Assembly (NCBI GenBank): GCA_020441605.1
Contig: JAGRLX010000115.1
Location: 1-7,170, forward strand
From: Alphaproteobacteria bacterium
GTDB taxonomy: Bacteria > Pseudomonadota > Alphaproteobacteria > Rhizobiales > Aestuariivirgaceae
Length of the DNA stretch: 7,170 nucleotides
Direction of reading: 5' to 3'
In this document: positions 6,723 through 7,170 of the stretch, piece by piece
Layout of the letters: every line of letters starts with the position of its first letter
Numbering within the stretch: position 1 is the stretch's first letter
The notes under the pieces: generated by a model
Told to the model about the DNA's origin: nothing
The model's input: only the letters and a program-made list of their open reading frames with translations
Databases searched by the model: none
Made by a program: the position numbers and the translations under genes

Positions 6723-7170
6723 TCAGCGGCCGCCGAGAACGGCAATCATGTCGGTGACCCAACGGTAATAGGGCACGCAACCGGCTTCCTGGGTTTCGCA
6801 TTTTGCCACCGGTGTGCGCCAGAAATGAACCTTCTCGAAGGTTCCAAGGCCGTTTGTGTCGCAACCCGTATCGCCAAGGAGCGCATTGCCCTTGCAGGCG
6901 GCGAGTACCGCTGGAACCGAGCCGAACCAGGCCGCCAGGTCGCCCTGGAGCTTGGGATTGATCGAGTGCTCGAGCCACATATAGGCGCAGTTGGGATGCG
7001 GGGCTTCGGCATGCATCATGGTGGTGTCCGCCCAACCGGTGGCGCCTTCTTCAGGAATCGTGGAAGCGATGGGAGTCTTTTCCATCGCGGCCGCGTCGGC
7101 CTGAAGGATGTTTACCTGGAACGGCCAGGACGATGAAGCGACCACTCCCTCGTTCTTGAAGTCGTCGATC
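6723..7170 (-). CDS. ABC transporter periplasmic substrate-binding protein, C-terminal part (YdcS/PotD-like)
   Basis: The frame is open from the right edge to a TGA at 6723-6725, giving the last 148 residues. The N terminus, signal peptide and most ligand-binding residues lie beyond the window. The visible part has the look of the second lobe of polyamine-type binding proteins: PEEGATGWADTTMM at 39-52, then HPNCAYMWLEHSINP at 58-72, the conserved stretch in which a hinge helix packs after the ligand site. It ends with a short YYRWVTDMIAVL helix. Five cysteines are visible (61, 92, 103, 124, 131); a similar cysteine-bearing C terminus is what I recall for the YdcS subgroup and not for classical PotD. 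In the periplasm these could form disulfides. Being first in the operon, ahead of the hairpin and the membrane genes, fits a binding protein made in excess. Family is clear, substrate not provable from this piece. Confidence 0.87.
   Translation of the reverse strand, partial: IDDFKNEGVVASSSWPFQVNILQADAAAMEKTPIASTIPEEGATGWADTTMMHAEAPHPNCAYMWLEHSINPKLQGDLAAWFGSVPAVLAACKGNALLGDTGCDTNGLGTFEKVHFWRTPVAKCETQEAGCVPYYRWVTDMIAVLGGR

Noticed and set aside
6668..6745. Upstream in-frame start for the ATPase at 6745
   Set aside because: It would overlap the end of the binding-protein gene and read through the hairpin; the added residues are unlike ABC ATPases, whereas the ATG at 6667 has a spaced Shine-Dalgarno.

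Overview
The window looks like ordinary chromosomal DNA from a GC-rich alphaproteobacterium. The best evidence is the gene order: tandem cyclophilins, then a small secreted protein, then queA and tgt, an arrangement I associate with Rhizobiales and related orders. Protein styles and codon use agree with this. The species cannot be fixed from the sequence. The DNA is densely coding, with no gene-free stretch above about 60 bases. I see no tRNA, rRNA, CRISPR array, insertion sequence or phage signature.

Left half, plus strand (1-3883): a tightly packed, probably co-transcribed run. It starts with the 3' end of one cyclophilin-type peptidyl-prolyl isomerase (1-174). A complete second cyclophilin follows (174-659, start and stop overlapping). 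Next come a 128-residue exported protein of unknown function (661-1047), queA (1093-2151) and tgt (2148-3275, ATGA overlap with queA). QueA and Tgt are two enzymes of queuosine tRNA modification: Tgt inserts preQ1 at position 34 of the anticodon, and QueA then adds the epoxycyclopentane precursor from S-adenosylmethionine. Behind tgt, with its own strong ribosome binding site, is a CoxG/SRPBCC-family protein (3305-3883) that ends in a lysine/alanine-rich, histone-H1-like tail.

Right half, minus strand (3911 to the right edge): a convergent ABC import operon read right to left. Its order is substrate-binding protein (3' part only, 6723-7170), ATPase (5651-6667), first permease (4716-5654) and second permease (3911-4726). 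Order, protein lengths and ATPase sequence resemble the E. coli ydcSTUV type of the spermidine/putrescine (PotABCD-like) family. The last three genes overlap one another by 4 and 11 bases. A perfect 11-bp inverted repeat sits between the binding-protein gene and the ATPase gene, and the ATPase Shine-Dalgarno lies in its 3' arm.

Points most worth a second look: (1) Tgt keeps its catalytic and substrate residues but has lost three of the four expected zinc ligands; (2) the CoxG-like protein has a lysine-rich tail and no CO-dehydrogenase genes nearby; (3) the hairpin that may hide the ATPase ribosome binding site; (4) the exported two-cysteine protein inside a cytosolic tRNA-modification operon. 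I did not find a convincing new multi-gene system.
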